The notes under the pieces are model-generated. The model was given only the letters and a program-made list of their open reading frames with translations. It did no database searches and was not told the DNA's origin. Below are positions 62,023-64,000 of a stretch of DNA of 64,000 nucleotides, in pieces. Position 1 is the first letter of the stretch, and every line of letters begins with the position of its first letter. Made by a program: the position numbers and the translations under genes. Source of the stretch: Leucaena leucocephala (taxonomy: Eukaryota > Streptophyta > Magnoliopsida > Fabales > Fabaceae); contig CM073535.1 in NCBI GenBank assembly GCA_037074615.1, positions 10,145,001 to 10,209,000 of the forward strand. Reading direction: 5' to 3'.

Positions 62023-62787
62023 TGTCATATCCCAATTTTTAGGCCTGGAAGCCCAGTATGTAGCCTAAAAAAGGAAGGCTACTAGGCCCTATTATGCAGG
62101 AGTCACAGAAGAATACAAATGATGTTTAGGACTAAACTGCAAGAAAGTGAAAATTCATGGAAAATAGTGAAAGTCCCTATAGGCATAACGAAAAAGTAAG
62201 AGGTGTGTCTTGGGAACTGAGCCACCAGAGTTCTTTGGCTTGGTTAGAAACCCAAGATAGCAATCCCAGAGCCCAAAATCGTAGGCCCAAGGATTATGGA
62301 GTTTAAGAGACATTAAAATAATATTTTAGTGCTTTTCCATAAAGTAAGGTTACCCGGTTAAGGATAGAACTGGGAAAAGTGATCAGATATGACTGTAGAC
62401 CATGAGGTGACATGAAAGGTGTCCTCATGGGACCCATAAGGCACCATATGGAATTATTACAGGAAAAGAAGAAAAGTTAAGGACACATGTCATGAGATTC
62501 GAAAAAGGAGAAAAAGTAAAAAGGACACATGGCACAATCTCGCCCGTTCATTCCAGGAAAAGGCTTTAGAATTCTTTGGAGAGGTTGAGTCAGCTAGTAA
62601 GGTATCCTAAGGGCCCCACCATTTATGCCATATTCCCCTTGAGGTGTCCTTGGATGATGTCATAATAGTGAGTCATTAAGGAGGATGATGTCATCGTGAT
62701 GATGCAGGTGAAGCTTCTTGAAGAAGCTCAGCGATCTGGGCCATTCATGATGATGCGATATGAGCCATTCATTTCACCTCCACTCAC

Positions 62788-62957
62788 CTATAAATAGGCT
62801 ACCTCTCCCTGAAGGAAAACCATGGACAAGCATGGCATAAAGAGGAGAAAGAAGAGAGAAAGAAAGGAAGGAAGAGAAAGAAAGGAAGAGTTCTGGTGGA
62901 GCCAAGAGCAGTCTAAGGAGCTTGGGGACTGGGCAGAGCTTAGGAATGAGGTAAGTA
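62788..62957 (+). promoter_or_regulatory. LTR TATA box and splice-donor-like site
   Basis: CTATAAATA (62788-62796) and GAGGTAAGTA (62948-62957), about 160 bp apart because of a purine-rich insertion; the donor matches the plant consensus AG|GTAAGT fully. Confidence 0.6.
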
Positions 62958-63466
62958 AGTTATCTAGTCCCTTCTATAATAAAGTAGATGATTTCTCTTA
63001 ATAGTTAGAATAGAGAAATATCTCTATTAATAAAGGTAGCTAAAAGTAGAAAGAAAGTTAGGGGAATATCAGAGTAAGGATATTACCCCTAGTTAAACAT
63101 GAGGTAAGTAGAGCTATACTGGATAATAATAAAGATATTATTATGCTATGTATAGGCTCTGACTTATGAGAAGAAGGGACCTTAGAGACAAGGCTAAGAT
63201 ATAGAAGGAAAGGCTACATGCCAGGTAGTAAACTTACCTACTTGTATGCTTATACTGCTTAGATGTTTTATGTGATGTTTTTTTACCTTGATGATGTGAA
63301 GCATGTATGATTAAGTAATGCTCTGTTTCTTTTATGTTATGACCATCTGTTATAATTAAGTAACATGAAAGCATGTATGTTATCATTATGTAAGCATGAT
63401 CATTAAGTACACATATAGTAACATCAAGCATATAGTTGTATACATTATATGGTTTCCGTTTGCTAC

Positions 63467-63518
63467 TGAGACTTTCCCAGAAATCTCACCCCCTTCCATG
63501 TAATCCCAATCCCACAGG
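63467..63518 (+). promoter_or_regulatory. LTR hairpin with downstream AG|GT
   Basis: TGAGACTT (63467-63474), loop TCCCAG, AAATCTCA (63481-63488); one C-A mismatch in the stem. CCCACAG|GTTA follows, with the AG ending at 63517, again 29 nt after the stem. Confidence 0.62.
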
Positions 63519-63917
63519 TTAAAGATGAGGAAGGATTGAAGAAGCATGATAAGAAGATGGGATTGGATGGTGCAAATGTTGGGACCAAAATGCTGGAATT
63601 AGGGGGAAAAGCAAGATGAACAGTAAACTTTGGATGTTTACTGACGTTGACCTGGTCAAGGCGTGGTCTATGAGTTATTTTTCCCTGAAAGAGCATTAAG
63701 TTTGCTTCGTGTAGCAATTTGAACGACTTAATTTCATTTTTTCTAGAATTAGTTATGATTTTTTGAAGTCAGGTCACTCCTCTAAAATTTACACAGTGAA
63801 CCGTAATCGCTAAGAGTAAAATTCCAGATTGAGTGATTTGACTTCAATAGCCTTAGAAGTGGTTCTATAAGCTACTGTTTGGTCCCTAAGACATATGAAA
63901 AGGAGGATGTTTTATTT

Positions 63918-63930
63918 TGGTATCAGAGCA
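63918..63930 (+). other. tRNA-iMet primer-binding site
   Basis: TGGTATCAGAGCA, a perfect plant initiator-Met primer site, directly after the LTR. Confidence 0.93.
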
Positions 63931-64000
63931 GAGGATTTTGGCTCAGAGTATAAGGTTCTAGTATAGAATCGAGAGGGTTCTAGTACAGAGCAAAGGGTTC
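63931..64000 (+). mobile_element. Start of the internal leader of the right-edge element
   Basis: Seventy bases with GGTTCTAGTA repeated twice; no coding sequence yet. Confidence 0.6.

Larger units (their letters stand above)
62023..63914 (+). mobile_element. 5' LTR of a gypsy-type element running off the right edge
   Basis: 1892 bp; starts TGTCATATCCCAATTTTTAG and ends GGATGTTTTA three bases before a perfect primer site. It belongs to a shorter subfamily than the 3.1-kb LTRs but has the same order of promoter, donor-like site, hairpin and AG|GT. GATGATGTCAT words lie at about 62650 and 62687. The internal domain would start at 63931 and lies mostly outside. Confidence 0.85.

Noticed and set aside
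1..64000. CRISPR array, bacterial operons, rRNA or tRNA genes
   Set aside because: No regular spacer array, no ribosome-binding-site-led gene runs, and no tRNA cloverleaf was seen; the tRNA-like words are retroelement primer sites.

Overview
The window is a piece of plant nuclear heterochromatin, almost certainly from an angiosperm. It is AT-rich, it holds no host gene I can recognise, and it is built nearly completely from LTR retrotransposons and their remains. The plant assignment rests on primer-binding sites for initiator tRNA-Met (TGGTATCAGAGC), on long Ty3/gypsy LTRs that start TGTCATATCC and end GGATGTTACA/TTATA, on a Ty1/copia element whose LTRs start TGTTGGAAAT, and on CACTA-type transposon ends. 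I cannot name the species.

Layout. 1-4407 holds a minus-strand gypsy LTR with its primer site (element running off the left edge), a copia-type LTR fragment and the start of an older gypsy LTR remnant. 4408-6945 is a solo gypsy LTR with target duplication ACCAA. 7257-11006 is a plus-strand LTR fragment followed by internal sequence of a non-coding family (copy C). 11007-22363 is a minus-strand element of that family (copy A). 22413-50050 is a plus-strand gypsy gag-pol pseudogene split by two insertions: a solo LTR (22876-26248, duplication AAAAG) in gag, and a large minus-strand element (copy B, 27114-49505, duplication ATATC) in protease. Copy B itself carries a solo copia LTR (32556-34442) and a complete, recent copia element (36310-45461, duplication TATTT). 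50051-53722 holds an LTR fragment and CACTA ends; 53728-56873 is a solo gypsy LTR (duplication ACATT); 57118-61070 is a pair of copia-type LTR fragments; 62023-63914 is the 5' LTR of a gypsy element running off the right edge.

The only nearly intact protein-coding unit is the copia gag-pol frame on the minus strand (42251-38268): 1327 codons in one frame, broken by three stop codons. Copies A, B and C have gypsy-type LTRs, primer site and polypurine tract but 5.1-5.7 kb of internal DNA without gag or pol, the layout of LARD-type non-autonomous elements.

The most striking signal is inside the gypsy LTRs. Across divergent copies on both strands, a TATA box is followed 124-160 bp later by a splice-donor-like AG|GTAAG, and about 1.1 kb further by a perfect 7-8 bp hairpin with a constant 6-nt loop, itself followed by an AG|GT at a fixed distance of 24 or 29 nt. 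This looks like a conserved intron, or another RNA element, inside the LTR. All homology statements are from reading alone; no search or folding program was run.
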